64,000 nucleotides of DNA from Drosophila pseudoobscura (Eukaryota > Arthropoda > Insecta > Diptera > Drosophilidae), in the NCBI RefSeq assembly GCF_009870125.1, contig NC_046683.1:40687869-40751868 (forward strand). The letters run 5' to 3'. The notes under the pieces were generated by a model that was given only the letters and a program-made list of their open reading frames with translations, did no database searches and was not told the DNA's origin. The first letter of the stretch is position 1, and every line of letters starts with the position of its first letter. Below, one piece after another: positions 63,880-64,000 of this stretch. The translations under genes and the position numbers were made by a program.

Positions 63880-64000
63880 GTACACACTTTTGTCTGCCTG
63901 TCCGTCCTGTAGCCGGGGTCCATCTATTCACCGCTCCACAACCAAAATGAGAGACTTTACTTCCTCAGTGAGATGACCCACACAGGCTCAAAAAACAAGC
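63880..64000. other. Right edge, probable intron
   Basis: Follows the GT donor of the 27-codon exon. No acceptor or open frame stands out before the window ends. Confidence 0.35.

Overview
The window looks like nuclear DNA of a Drosophila species, most likely from the obscura group. The evidence is short 57-90 bp introns, DINE-1/INE-1-type elements opening with TATACCCGATACTC and carrying a (GTCY)n microsatellite, dense CA/CAG/GGC simple repeats, and a recognisable fly delta-sarcoglycan gene. In D. melanogaster that gene (Scgdelta) is X-linked, so Muller element A is inferred. Coding density is very low: five gene models or partial models in 64 kb.

Layout. 1-2.5 kb: DINE fragments, a decayed mariner-type transposase, a doubtful tiny spliced unit, and two divergent tRNA genes (Gly-GCC on minus, Val-AAC on plus). 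2.5-8.6 kb: simple-repeat-rich intergenic DNA with one DINE copy. 8,686-9,925 (-): a three-exon secreted trypsin-like serine protease with an intact catalytic triad. 10-13.3 kb: intergenic. 13,324-14,020: a DINE-family element with 12-bp terminal inverted repeats. 14,312-14,682 (-): a two-exon gene for an unrecognised 103-residue protein. 14.7-31 kb: non-coding DNA with a 32-base G homopolymer and a patch of probable LTR-element debris near 20.6-22.0 kb. 31.0-32.2 kb: two DINE copies head to head. 32.2-46.4 kb: non-coding. 46,402-50,699 (-): delta-sarcoglycan, five coding exons, 432 residues. 50.7-63.7 kb: non-coding apart from a decayed or doubtful small ORF at 58 kb and two more DINE copies. 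63,799-63,879 (+): a probable 27-codon internal exon of a gene that runs off the right edge.

The genes do not form an operon or a functional module. The protease, the small protein and the sarcoglycan all lie on the minus strand as independent, widely spaced units. Most of the long open frames in the window run through CA/GT, CAG or GGC repeats or DINE copies, and they lack splice-consistent structure. I found no convincing previously undescribed system. The most useful leads are the 103-residue gene, the protease with a non-basic activation site and hydrophobic tail, the expanded cytoplasmic domain of the sarcoglycan, the compound DINE loci and the right-edge exon.
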